Assembly (NCBI GenBank): GCA_032250585.1
Contig: JAVVFH010000084.1
Coordinates: 1-12,791 of the forward strand
Reading direction: 5' to 3'
Source of the DNA: JAVVFH01 sp032250585
Lineage (GTDB): Bacteria > Pseudomonadota > Gammaproteobacteria > Xanthomonadales > SZUA-36
DNA: 12,791 bases
Made by a program: the position numbers and the translations under genes. Numbering within the stretch: position 1 is the first letter of the stretch; every line of letters begins with the position of its first letter. Of the stretch, positions 1 to 6,460 are shown in pieces. The notes under the pieces were generated by a model. It was not told the origin of the DNA and ran no database searches. It was given only the letters and a program-made list of their open reading frames with translations.

Positions 1-1038
1 GTTGGTGGGCACGAAGGCCGATACGTCACCGGCCTGGGTCTCGATGATCGGCAGTGCCGTCAGCGAACCGGTTTTGCCCTTGACCTTGCCGCCGGTGAAT
101 TTCTCGACGTATTCCTCGTTCACGCGCGCCGCGCGCTCCAGCAGGCGCGAGTGCAGGTAGAAAACGTCACCGGGATAGGCCTCGCGGCCAGGCGGGCGCC
201 TCAGCAGCAGGGACACCTGCCGATAGGCCCATGCCTGCTTGGTCAGGTCGTCGAAAATGATCAGCGCGTCTTCACCCCGATCACGGAAATACTCACCCAT
301 CGTGGTGCCCGAATAGGGCGCGATGTACTGCATGGCCGCGGATTCGGAAGCCGACGCATTGACGACGATGGTGTGCTCCATGGCGCCATGCTCCTCGAGC
401 TTGCGCACCACGTTGGCCACGGTGGACTGCTTCTGGCCCACCGCAACATAGATGCACTTGATGCCGGTACCCACCTGGTTGATGATCGTGTCAATGGCGA
501 TGGCCGACTTGCCGATCTGCCGGTCACCGATGATCAATTCGCGCTGACCGCGGCCGATCGGCACCATCGCATCGATGGATTTCAGACCGGTCTGCACAGG
601 CTGGTCGACCGATTTGCGCCAGATCACGCCGGGCGCGACTTTCTCGATCGGGGCAAAGCCGTCGTTGTCGAGCGGGCCCTGCCCGTCGATCGGATTACCC
701 AGGGCGTCGAGGACGCGACCCAGCAAGCCGGGGCCGTGCGGTACTTCGAGGATGCGGCCGGTGCACTTGACCGTGTCGCCTTCGGTAATGTGCTGGTAGT
801 CACCGAGGATCACCGTTCCCACCGAATCACGTTCGAGGTTGAGCGCCAGGCCGAAAGTATTGTTCGGAAACTCGATCATCTCACCCTGCATGGCGTCTTC
901 GAGACCGTGCAGGCGGGCGATGCCGTCGGACAGGCTGACAACCGTGCCTTCGTTGCGCGTTTCCGCGGAGATGTTAAGTTCCTCAACGCGTTTTTTGATC
1001 AACTCGCTGATTTCGGATGGATTCAATGTGGTCTGCAT
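1..1038 (-). CDS. atpA: F1Fo ATP synthase subunit alpha, 3' end cut by window edge
   Basis: Non-catalytic nucleotide-binding subunit of the F1 head, which forms the alpha3-beta3 hexamer with beta (AtpD). The ATG at 1038 follows GGGAA (1046-1050) at 7-base spacing, and 346 codons run in frame to the window edge, about two thirds of the usual ~513. The protein opens MQTTLNPSEISELIKKR, a typical alpha N-terminus. A Walker A motif GDRQIGKSA is visible where E. coli has GDRQTGKTA; the GxxxxGK[ST] pattern is intact. The family block LLRRPPGREAYPGDVFYLHS and SLTALPIIETQAGDVSAFVP near the cut are near-identical to the family. The arginine-finger region and the C-terminal helical domain lie off the window. 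It is the last atp gene visible, 57 bases after atpH. atpG, atpD and atpC are expected next. Identification is certain from the sequence. Confidence 0.98.
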   Translation of the reverse strand, partial: MQTTLNPSEISELIKKRVEELNISAETRNEGTVVSLSDGIARLHGLEDAMQGEMIEFPNNTFGLALNLERDSVGTVILGDYQHITEGDTVKCTGRILEVPHGPGLLGRVLDALGNPIDGQGPLDNDGFAPIEKVAPGVIWRKSVDQPVQTGLKSIDAMVPIGRGQRELIIGDRQIGKSAIAIDTIINQVGTGIKCIYVAVGQKQSTVANVVRKLEEHGAMEHTIVVNASASESAAMQYIAPYSGTTMGEYFRDRGEDALIIFDDLTKQAWAYRQVSLLLRRPPGREAYPGDVFYLHSRLLERAARVNEEYVEKFTGGKVKGKTGSLTALPIIETQAGDVSAFVPTN

Positions 1039-1054
1039 GGTCTTTTTCCCATTG

Positions 1055-1076
1055 GATCGCAGCGCCTTGCGCGATC
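1055..1076 (-). other. Stem-loop in the atpH-atpA spacer
   Basis: The 57-base gap between atpH and atpA contains GATCGC (1055-1060) and its inverse GCGATC (1071-1076), with a second pairing option GCGC-AAG-GCGC on the mRNA strand inside. The structure would end about four bases before the atpA Shine-Dalgarno GGGAA. There is no U-run after it, so it is not a classic terminator. It could affect message stability or atpA initiation; that role is inference. Confidence 0.4.
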
Positions 1077-1095
1077 GGTTCAAGTATTTTTCAGA

Positions 1096-1632
1096 TCAAT
1101 TCGAAAGGCTGTTGGAAAGTTTCATCAGCCGACCCCGCAGGGAGCCGTCGATCACCTGATCGCCCGCATATACCACGGCCCCGCCGATCACGGCCGGGTC
1201 GATTTCGCTTTGCAGTTCGATCTCACGATCGAAGCGCCGGGCCAGGGCTGCGCGCATCCGCTCCGCCTGATCGTCGTCCAGCGGGACGGCGGAAACCACC
1301 CTTACGCGCAGGCGCCGTTCCGCCTCAGCGCGCAACTCCGCATAGAGCGTCTTGATGGCAGGCAGCAAAGTCAGGCGGTCGTTGGCGGCGAGTACCGCCA
1401 GGTAATCAGCGAATCGGCTGTCGAACGCGTCGCCTGCGGCGTCTGTAAGGATCTTTACCACCGCACCGCCGGAGATCAGCGGATTGTCCAGCAAGTCCGC
1501 GATCGACGGCTCGGAAACGACATCGCCGGCCAGTTCGAGCATCTGCTCCCAGCGGGCCAGGGCCTCGTCGCCCAAAGCCAGCTCGAAAGCGGCCTTGGCG
1601 TAGGGCCGCGCCAGTGTAGTCAAGCTGCTCAT
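1096..1632 (-). CDS. atpH: F1Fo ATP synthase subunit delta
   Basis: Delta sits on top of the F1 head and joins it to the b-subunit stator stalk. The 178-residue protein matches the family length (E. coli 177) and starts SSLTTLARPYAKAAFELA, the conserved N-terminal helix that binds alpha. The middle is an all-alpha domain (about 1-105). The C-terminal portion has the family signature, visible as VIGGAVVYAGDQVIDGSLRGRL near residue 150-170. The ATG at 1632 lies 2 bases after the atpF stop. No strong ribosome binding site is visible, only a weak GAG inside the end of atpF, so translation is probably coupled to atpF. The protein ends NSLSN-stop at 1096. No anomalies seen. Confidence 0.97.
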   Translation of the reverse strand: MSSLTTLARPYAKAAFELALGDEALARWEQMLELAGDVVSEPSIADLLDNPLISGGAVVKILTDAAGDAFDSRFADYLAVLAANDRLTLLPAIKTLYAELRAEAERRLRVRVVSAVPLDDDQAERMRAALARRFDREIELQSEIDPAVIGGAVVYAGDQVIDGSLRGRLMKLSNSLSN

Positions 1633-1634
1633 CG

Positions 1635-2105
1635 TCAGATCTCGGCGATCAGCTTGTCGAGCAATTCGCGGTGCGTGTCGGCGTCGACTTCCTTGTCCAG
1701 GATCTGCGCAGCGCCCAGCAGCGCCAGTTGGCCGACCGCCGCGCGTAACTCTTCGCGTGCCTGGTTCGTCGCCTGCGCGATATCCGCTTCGGCCGCGGCA
1801 ACCTGCCGCTTGCGCTCGGTCACTGCGTCGTCCTTCGCCTGGTCCAGGATTTGTGAATGCCGCTGACTGGCCTGCTCGACGATGTCGCCCGCCTTGTCAC
1901 GCGCTTCCCGAATCTGTCTGTCCGACTCGATTTTCGCCTTTTCGAGCTCTTCTTCGGCCCGGTCGGAGGCCGCCAGGCCTTCGGCGATGCGTTCACGACG
2001 CTCGTCCATGGCCTTCATCAGCGGCGGCCAGAGGAACTTCATGCAGAACCACACGAAGATCATCATCGCGAGCGATTGTAAAATTAACGTGGCATTGATA
2101 TTCAT
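1635..2105 (-). CDS. atpF: F1Fo ATP synthase subunit b
   Basis: Peripheral stalk subunit: one membrane helix anchors it in Fo and a long dimeric coiled coil reaches up to delta. The 156 residues equal the E. coli length. Residues about 5-25 form the hydrophobic segment, ending in CMKFLWPPLMKAMDERRERI, which parallels the E. coli hinge and the conserved arginine (here near R36-R39). From about 40 to 125 the chain is charged and Ala/Glu/Lys/Arg-rich, as expected for the tether and dimerisation domains, and the end LLDKLIAEI matches the delta-binding tail. The ATG at 2105 has GAGG (2112-2115) at 6-base spacing. It lies 72 bases after atpE, with a hairpin between them, and 2 bases before atpH. 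This is the single-b arrangement (no b/b' pair). Confidence 0.98.
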   Translation of the reverse strand: MNINATLILQSLAMMIFVWFCMKFLWPPLMKAMDERRERIAEGLAASDRAEEELEKAKIESDRQIREARDKAGDIVEQASQRHSQILDQAKDDAVTERKRQVAAAEADIAQATNQAREELRAAVGQLALLGAAQILDKEVDADTHRELLDKLIAEI

Positions 2106-2106
2106 G

Positions 2107-2115
2107 CCTTACCTC
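2107..2115 (-). promoter_or_regulatory. Ribosome binding site of atpF
   Basis: On the mRNA, GAGGTAAGG ends one base before the atpF ATG. GAGG is the best Shine-Dalgarno match, at 6-base spacing, and fixes the start at 2105. Confidence 0.7.
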
Positions 2116-2137
2116 GTTCAGATGGTTCGGTTCACCT

Positions 2138-2156
2138 GTCCGGCGGCTGGCCGGAC
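2138..2156 (-). other. Perfect GC-rich hairpin between atpE and atpF
   Basis: A 7-bp perfect stem, GTCCGGC (2138-2144) against GCCGGAC (2150-2156), closes a 5-base loop. It lies in the 72-base gap after the atpE stop. In the mRNA it is followed by AGGTGAACC rather than a U-run, so it is not a complete intrinsic terminator. Its place right after the gene needed in highest copy suggests a 3' protector for the atpE message or a partial attenuator; that role is inference. Confidence 0.55.
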
Positions 2157-2177
2157 GGGCCCGGTCGGCTCCGGCGT

Positions 2178-2444
2178 TTAGCCGAGGGTCGCTTGCAGCT
2201 GGCCGACAAACGGGTTCGCGAAGGTGAAGAACAGCGCGATACCTACACCGATCATCGCGACGGCGTCGAGCAGGCCGATAGCGAGGAAGAACTTGCCTTG
2301 CAGCATCGGGGCCAGTTCCGGCTGACGCGCTGAGCCCTCCAGCAGGCGACCGCCCAGGATCCCCACGCCGATACCAACGCCGAGTGCGCCCAGGCCGATC
2401 AGCAGGGCTACGGCGATTGCGGTCATACCAATTACAGTTTCCAT
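2178..2444 (-). CDS. atpE: F1Fo ATP synthase subunit c (rotor ring)
   Basis: The small hairpin proteolipid that forms the rotating c-ring; its carboxylate carries the coupling ion. The protein is 88 residues (E. coli 79). Helix 1 (about 8-35) is glycine-rich, with G22, G24, G26 and G28 in a complete GxGxGxG row. The polar loop is RQPELAP (40-46, the usual ARQP). Helix 2 (about 51-76) carries the ion-binding acid D60 in GLLDAVAMIG, equivalent to E. coli D61. The residues after D60 are Ala and Val, not Ser/Thr, and V27 occupies the position where sodium enzymes have Gln, which points to proton coupling. The tail FANPFVGQ resembles Pseudomonas AtpE. The ATG at 2444 has a strong GGGAG at 6 bases, preceded by a U-rich leader. 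The gene lies 84 bases after atpB. Confidence 0.98.
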   Translation of the reverse strand: METVIGMTAIAVALLIGLGALGVGIGVGILGGRLLEGSARQPELAPMLQGKFFLAIGLLDAVAMIGVGIALFFTFANPFVGQLQATLG

Positions 2445-2450
2445 CTAAAA

Positions 2451-2510
2451 CTCCCGTTCTCAGAGACAATCAGTTAAAAAACAAAAATCCAAATCACAAA
2501 AAATCAAAAG
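2451..2510 (-). promoter_or_regulatory. Ribosome binding site and U-rich leader of atpE
   Basis: The mRNA strand before atpE has GGGAG (2451-2455) at 6-base spacing from the ATG. Upstream (about 2471-2510) is a strikingly U-rich stretch containing TTTTTTAACTGA, in otherwise GC-rich DNA. In E. coli the atpE leader also contains a U-rich element with TTTTAACTGA, known as a translational enhancer that raises synthesis of subunit c. The shared position and core sequence suggest the same job here; functional equivalence is inferred. Confidence 0.6.
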
Positions 2511-2528
2511 CGCCGGCCCGAATGGTGC

Positions 2529-3566
2529 CTAGTGATGATCGTGCGCCATGCTCAGGTACACGATCGTCAACATCATGAAAATAAAGGCCTGCAGGGTGAT
2601 GACCAGCAGGTGGAACACCGCCCAGCCGAAGTGCATCAACTGGCCACCGAGGAAGGCGATACCGCCGACCAGCAGCATTTCCGCCACCAGAAACCAGAGG
2701 GTTTTGCGGTTATCCAGCCGATTCTTCAGATTCAGCCACAACGTGGTGAACACCGCGACGGTGGCGGCCACCCAGAACCAGGCGGGGATGTGTTCACCAA
2801 ACACGGAACTCAGGCCCACGGCGATCACCCCGGAACCCGCCGTAAAGACCAGCGCGATCAGAATGAAAATCAACTCACCCGCATAGAGGTTGCCGAACAG
2901 TCGCAGGCCCAGTGAGATCGGCTTGGCCAGCAGCGCGACGGTCTCCAACAGCAGGTTGGGAAGGAAAAACACCATTTTGCCCGCCACGCTGTTGGCGGCG
3001 AAAGGCTGACCGGTCAATTCGGCGATGAAACCGCCGACCCCCTTGATTTTGATGCTGTAAAAGAGGATCAGGACGAACACGGTGAGCGACATACCCATGG
3101 TGGCGTTGACATCGGTCGTCGGCACGACTTTCTGATACTCGACTCCCGCCTGGGAAGCGATCCAGGGCAGCCAGTCCACCGGGACCAGGTCCATCAGGTT
3201 CATCAGGAAAATCCACACGAACAGGGTCAGCGCCAGCGGCGCGATGAACCTGCTTTTACCGTGAAAAGCTTCGCGAACGCTGTTGTCCACAAACTCGACG
3301 ATGAATTCGATGGCGGCCTGGAAGCGTGAAGGGACGCCCGAATTGGCTTTTTTCGCCACATTCCTGAACACGAAATAAAAGACCAGGCCCAGCAACAACG
3401 CCCAGAACATCGTGTCGACGTGGAAGGCCCAGAACCCCATCGCCTGGGCTTCCTCGCCGGAGTGCGCCAGGCCCCAGGAGCCGTCCGCTTTCTGACCGAA
3501 GGTCAGGTTCTGCAGATGATGCCTGATGTATTCGCTGTGGGTAATGTTTTCGCTGCCGGCAGCCAT
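2529..3566 (-). CDS. atpB: F1Fo ATP synthase subunit a, with an extra membrane hairpin
   Basis: Integral membrane stator subunit that provides the proton half-channels against the c-ring. At 345 residues it is clearly longer than E. coli AtpB (271). The start HSEYIRHHLQNL is family-typical. Early blocks FRNVAKKANSGVPSRFQ and HGKSRFIAPLALTLFVW are followed by NLMDLVP, and the key helix is KPISLGLRLFGNLYAGELIF, with essential R222 (E. coli R210), N226 and E231 (E. coli E219). The last helix has H319 and Q326 (E. coli H245, Q252) in AVFHLLVITLQAFIFMMLTI. E231 to H319 is 88 residues against 26 in E. coli, so about 62 residues are inserted (roughly 240-312). The insert looks like two more membrane spans joined by the basic loop KNRLDNRK (281-288). 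The frame is unbroken on both sides. The ATG at 3566 has AGGA (3573-3576). Confidence 0.96.
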   Translation of the reverse strand: MAAGSENITHSEYIRHHLQNLTFGQKADGSWGLAHSGEEAQAMGFWAFHVDTMFWALLLGLVFYFVFRNVAKKANSGVPSRFQAAIEFIVEFVDNSVREAFHGKSRFIAPLALTLFVWIFLMNLMDLVPVDWLPWIASQAGVEYQKVVPTTDVNATMGMSLTVFVLILFYSIKIKGVGGFIAELTGQPFAANSVAGKMVFFLPNLLLETVALLAKPISLGLRLFGNLYAGELIFILIALVFTAGSGVIAVGLSSVFGEHIPAWFWVAATVAVFTTLWLNLKNRLDNRKTLWFLVAEMLLVGGIAFLGGQLMHFGWAVFHLLVITLQAFIFMMLTIVYLSMAHDHH

Positions 3567-3572
3567 TTGTTA

Positions 3573-3576
3573 TCCT
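3573..3576 (-). promoter_or_regulatory. Ribosome binding site of atpB
   Basis: AGGA on the mRNA at 6-base spacing from the ATG at 3566. Just upstream, ATGCG/CGCAT (3585-3589 and 3594-3598) can form a 5-bp hairpin with a 4-base loop. The rest of the 114-base atpI-atpB spacer shows nothing else I can support. Confidence 0.6.
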
Positions 3577-3680
3577 GCTTTTTAATGCGTATCCGCATGA
3601 AGGCGGCCTCGACGCGCCGTGCCCATCCGGAACTTGTGTTCGTTTCCCGAAATTTCAAGTACCCGACACCCATTCCGGCG

Positions 3681-4037
3681 TCACCTGTTCCGTTCCGTCG
3701 TTCCTTGCCCCCGGAACATCAGGGCCAGCCCCACCCAATGCGCAATCAGCACGCCGATCATGCCCAGGAAGAAAAAACCTGCCGCCAGCGGTTCGATGAA
3801 AATGAACACCAGCGCGCACAGCAGCCCGGTGAAGGCCAGCTTGCCGAACTCGGCGAGCATGGCGGTGCGCAAGAACGCGGTGCTGTCGGCACCTATCCGG
3901 CGCGTCACCAGCACCGTGAACAGCAAGCCGGGCACATACACCGCCAAGCTTCCGAACAGCGACGAATAGGCTGCCACCGGACCGGCCAGCAACGACAACA
4001 CGGCCAGCAAAAAGGCCGTCAACGATTGCAGCCTCAT
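3681..4037 (-). CDS. atpI: ATP synthase protein I
   Basis: Small membrane protein encoded first in many atp operons. It is not part of the finished enzyme, and in several bacteria it is implicated in c-ring assembly or cation supply. This product is about 118 residues (E. coli 126), with hydrophobic spans near 5-25, 30-45, 65-85 and 88-108 and a short polar tail GQGTTERNR, which fits the four-helix AtpI layout. The internal motif RTAMLAEFGKLAFTGLL resembles the family's conserved region, with the acidic residue before GK. An in-frame TTG at 4043 is an alternative start. I prefer the ATG at 4037 because GGCGGG (4047-4052) then stands at 9 bases rather than 3. It lies 53 bases after parB and 114 before atpB. 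Assignment rests on hydropathy, motif and position; atpI sequences are poorly conserved. Confidence 0.88.
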   Translation of the reverse strand: MRLQSLTAFLLAVLSLLAGPVAAYSSLFGSLAVYVPGLLFTVLVTRRIGADSTAFLRTAMLAEFGKLAFTGLLCALVFIFIEPLAAGFFFLGMIGVLIAHWVGLALMFRGQGTTERNR

Positions 4038-4052
4038 GCTCAAAGACCCGCC

Positions 4053-4082
4053 ATTTTATCAGCTTCCGATCTTCCGGTTCAA
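4053..4082 (-). promoter_or_regulatory. Possible sigma-70-type promoter before atpI
   Basis: In the 53-base parB-atpI gap the mRNA strand reads TTGAAC (4082-4077), 18 bases, then TAAAAT (4058-4053). The -10 box matches consensus at 5 of 6 and the -35 at 4 of 6. The position suits an atp operon promoter. Against it, the implied start lies only about 8 bases before the atpI ATG, which would leave atpI without its Shine-Dalgarno, so such a transcript would mainly serve atpB onwards. Confidence 0.3.
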
Positions 4083-4090
4083 CGAAGTTG

Positions 4091-4957
4091 TCAGGCTTCC
4101 AGCTTCAGGCGATGGAGAATGCCCTCGAATTCATCCGCGCTGGTGTAGCTGATCACCAGCTTGCCTTTACCTGAGGCCTGGTGCTGAATCCGCACCCGCG
4201 CGCCGAGGGCTTCGCCGAGCCGGTTCTGCAAGCGCGTGATGTCGGGATCCGAGCGCCGCCCGGTTTCCTTTTTCGGCTGCTGCAGGCGGCGCACCAGGTT
4301 TTCGGTTGCCCGCACGCTCAGCCGGCCGCGCACGACCTCGCGCGCCGCCTGCACCTGCAGATCCTCACGCAGCGACAGCAGCGCGCGGGCGTGGCCCATC
4401 TCGATCAGGCGCATGTCGATCATGTCCTTGACCTCCTGCATCAGCTCGAGCAGGCGCAACAGGTTGGACACCGCCGCGCGGGAGCGGCCCACGGCATCGG
4501 CGGCTTCCTGGTGGGTCATCCGGAAATCGTCGATCAGCCGGCGCAGGGCCGAGGCCTCCTCCAGCGGATTCAGATCCTCGCGCTGAATGTTCTCGATCAG
4601 CGCCATCGCGACCGTCACATCGTCCGGGACGTCGCGGATCACGGCCGGAATCACCTCGATGCCGGCCAGCTGAGCCGCCCGCCAGCGGCGCTCCCCGGCA
4701 ATCAGTTCGAATTCGTTATCGCCGGTCGGGCGCACCACGACCGGCTGAACCACGCCCTGGGCGCGAATCGAATCGGCCAGTTCCGCCAGCTTGTCCTCGT
4801 CGAACACCGAGCGCGGCTGGTAACGCCCGGGCTTGATAGCATCCAGCGGCAGGTCGCGCAGTTCGTCGCGCGAGCCGCCTTCGACCCGTTGCAGCGTGCT
4901 TTGGCTGAGCATGGAGCTCAGATTGCGTCCAAGGGCTGATTTTTTTCTCGTGGTCAT
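4091..4957 (-). CDS. parB: Chromosome-partitioning protein ParB
   Basis: DNA-binding CTPase clamp that loads at parS sites near the origin, spreads along DNA and works with ParA in chromosome segregation. The 288 residues match chromosomal ParB (about 290). The N-terminus has LGRNLSSML (9-17), the ParA-stimulating motif normally LGRGLxxLL; N12 replaces the usual Gly. The ParB/CTP-binding domain spans about 35-130 with YQPR (46-49), the nucleotide box GERRWRAA (88-95) and ENIQREDLNP (122-131). A helix-turn-helix for parS reading follows (about 148-170, THQEAADAVGRSRAAVSNLL). A charged linker (225-240) leads to the C-terminal dimerisation domain. The ATG at 4957 overlaps the parA stop by 4 bases (ATGA), showing coupled translation. 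The atp genes follow after 53 bases. Confidence 0.98.
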   Translation of the reverse strand: MTTRKKSALGRNLSSMLSQSTLQRVEGGSRDELRDLPLDAIKPGRYQPRSVFDEDKLAELADSIRAQGVVQPVVVRPTGDNEFELIAGERRWRAAQLAGIEVIPAVIRDVPDDVTVAMALIENIQREDLNPLEEASALRRLIDDFRMTHQEAADAVGRSRAAVSNLLRLLELMQEVKDMIDMRLIEMGHARALLSLREDLQVQAAREVVRGRLSVRATENLVRRLQQPKKETGRRSDPDITRLQNRLGEALGARVRIQHQASGKGKLVISYTSADEFEGILHRLKLEA

Positions 4958-5751
4958 GTCCGTTTTCGCTCGTCCCGGCCTGTTCTTTCGAAGCGCCGCA
5001 GCATTTCGCCGGCCAGCGCGATGTGCGCCAACGCGCCTTTCGAAGTGGGATCATACAACAGCACGGGCAGCCCGTAGCTGGGCGCCTCAGCCACCCGGAC
5101 GTTGCGCGGAATCAGCGTGCGGTAGACGCGGTCACCGAAATTTTCGAGCAACTGATCCGAAACGGCCGTCGCCAGGTTGTTGCGGCCGTCGTACATCGTG
5201 CGCAGCAGTCCTTCGATTTCCAGCTTCGGGTTGACGCTGGCGCGCAGCTGTTCAATCGTGTTCAGCAGGGCCTTCAGACCTTCGAGCGCGTAATACTCGC
5301 ACTGCATCGGAATGAGCACGCTGTCGGCCGCAGCGAAAGCGTTCAGCGTCAGCATGTTCAGCGACGGCGGACAATCGATGAAGATCCAGTCGTACTCATC
5401 GACCACGGGGCCGAGCGCCCTGCGCAGCGCGAATTCGCGCCGATCCTGCTGCAGCAGCGCGATTTCGGCCGCGGTCAGGTCGCCGTTCGCGGGCAGCAAA
5501 TCGAAGTCGAGACCTGCCGGGCGCAGCCGGGTCTCGCCGACAGAGCGCTCCCCGAGCAGCACCTCGCAGGCCGACACATGCAGCCGCCCCGGTTCGATGC
5601 CGCAGCCGGTGGTCGCGTTTCCCTGAGGGTCGAGATCAACCAGCAGCACACGCTCGCGCATACCGGCGAAGGCCGCGGCGAGATTGACGCAGGTGGTCGT
5701 CTTGCCGACGCCGCCCTTCTGATTCGCGATTGCAATGATGCGGGCTGCCAT
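4954..5751 (-). CDS. parA: Chromosome-partitioning ATPase ParA
   Basis: ParA/Soj-type ATPase: the ATP-bound dimer coats the nucleoid, and ParB stimulates hydrolysis to drive segregation. The 265-residue protein begins MAARIIAIANQKGGVGKTT, with the deviant Walker A KGGVGKT at 12-18 (signature lysine K12, P-loop lysine K17). Walker A' is LLVDLDPQGN (36-45) and Walker B WIFIDCPP (122-129, D126). The short N-terminus, with no HTH domain before the P-loop, marks the chromosomal type rather than a plasmid type Ia ParA. The frame is open upstream to 5907, but homologues start within a few residues of the P-loop, so I take the ATG at 5751. Its Shine-Dalgarno is weak. The gene lies 46 bases after rsmG and overlaps parB by 4 bases. 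Confidence 0.97.
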   Translation of the reverse strand: MAARIIAIANQKGGVGKTTTCVNLAAAFAGMRERVLLVDLDPQGNATTGCGIEPGRLHVSACEVLLGERSVGETRLRPAGLDFDLLPANGDLTAAEIALLQQDRREFALRRALGPVVDEYDWIFIDCPPSLNMLTLNAFAAADSVLIPMQCEYYALEGLKALLNTIEQLRASVNPKLEIEGLLRTMYDGRNNLATAVSDQLLENFGDRVYRTLIPRNVRVAEAPSYGLPVLLYDPTSKGALAHIALAGEMLRRFERTGRDERKRT

Positions 5752-5797
5752 CAGGAGTTGCCTGTTTTTCGACCGGATCTGGGTTTGGGGCTGAGAT

Positions 5798-6460
5798 TCA
5801 TCCGCTGACCGACATGATGACGAGGTGCCGGTCTTCTTGCAATCCCGGCACTGACAGCTCTTCGACCGATTCGACGCGCAGCCAGCCGGGCAGCGCTTCG
5901 AGCTCACTCGCCGGATACTTGCCCTTCATCGCCAGCAACCGGGTCTCGCGGTCGGCCAGATGGCGCGCAGCCGAGGCAAAGGAAGCCAGGTCGCTGAATG
6001 CACGGCTGATGATCCGGTCGGGCCGGCGAACCGGCCGGAACGACTCCAGACGCCCCTGGACCGGCTCCACGTTGTCCAGCGCCAGCTCGCGTTTGACGTG
6101 ATTCAGGAAGCGGATTTTCTTGCCGACGCTGTCGAGCAGCAAAAAGCGGCTCTGCGGCCGGGCAATGGCCAACGGGACGCCCGGAAGACCGGCACCGGTT
6201 CCGGCGTCCAGCATGAGTTCTCCGTCGCTCCACGGCAAAACCACCAGCGAGTCGAGCAGGTGCCGCGTGACCATCTCAGCGGGATTCCGCACGGCGGTCA
6301 GATTATAACGACGGTTCCAGTGCACCAGCAGCTCGATGTAGGAAAGTAGCGCGGCCGCGCCCCGTGACTCGAGACGCTCCAGTCCCAGCGCCTCCAGCCC
6401 TGCATGCAGCCTCGCGGCCAGCGTTTCGGCAGATACGTTCCGGTCTTCAGTCACGGCCAA
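5798..6460 (-). CDS. rsmG: 16S rRNA (guanine-527-N7) methyltransferase RsmG (GidB)
   Basis: Uses S-adenosylmethionine to methylate N7 of G527 in 16S rRNA; loss gives low-level streptomycin resistance in several bacteria. The 220 residues are close to the E. coli length (207). The family signature HWNRRYNLTAVRNP (47-60) is followed by VTRHLLDSL (64-72). The SAM-binding motif is DAGTGAGLPGVPLAI (85-99), then LLLDSVGKKIRFL (107-119), SRAFSDL (152-158) and MKG (178-180). The start is uncertain: the frame is closed by a TGA at 6485-6487 and contains no N-terminal ATG, so initiation must be at TTG 6460 or GTG 6454. Neither has a clear ribosome binding site. The usual upstream partner mnmG is missing. 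The 93-base gap to oppF shows no convincing promoter or terminator. Confidence 0.95.
   Translation of the reverse strand: MAVTEDRNVSAETLAARLHAGLEALGLERLESRGAAALLSYIELLVHWNRRYNLTAVRNPAEMVTRHLLDSLVVLPWSDGELMLDAGTGAGLPGVPLAIARPQSRFLLLDSVGKKIRFLNHVKRELALDNVEPVQGRLESFRPVRRPDRIISRAFSDLASFASAARHLADRETRLLAMKGKYPASELEALPGWLRVESVEELSVPGLQEDRHLVIMSVSG

Noticed and set aside
151..1866. 571-codon open frame on the plus strand opposite atpA, atpH and atpF
   Set aside because: It runs antisense through three firmly identified genes, resembles no protein family I know, and long antisense frames are expected in GC-rich DNA.
1993..2469. 158-codon minus-strand frame overlapping atpE and atpF
   Set aside because: It is the +1/-1 frame of two certain genes, Arg-rich, and without family features.
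2500..2531. Terminator after atpB (GC-rich GGGCCGGCGC followed by T-rich DNA)
   Set aside because: The GC part is only a short palindrome with no room for a loop and no stable stem; the T-rich block fits an atpE leader better.
2631..2850. AtpB insert as a frameshift, intron or mobile insertion
   Set aside because: The reading frame is continuous, conserved AtpB sequence flanks it on both sides, composition matches the surroundings, and there are no repeats at its edges.
5752..5907. 52-residue N-terminal extension of ParA
   Set aside because: The frame is open, but it overlaps the end of rsmG, is Cys/Ser/Lys-rich, and chromosomal ParA proteins start immediately before the P-loop.
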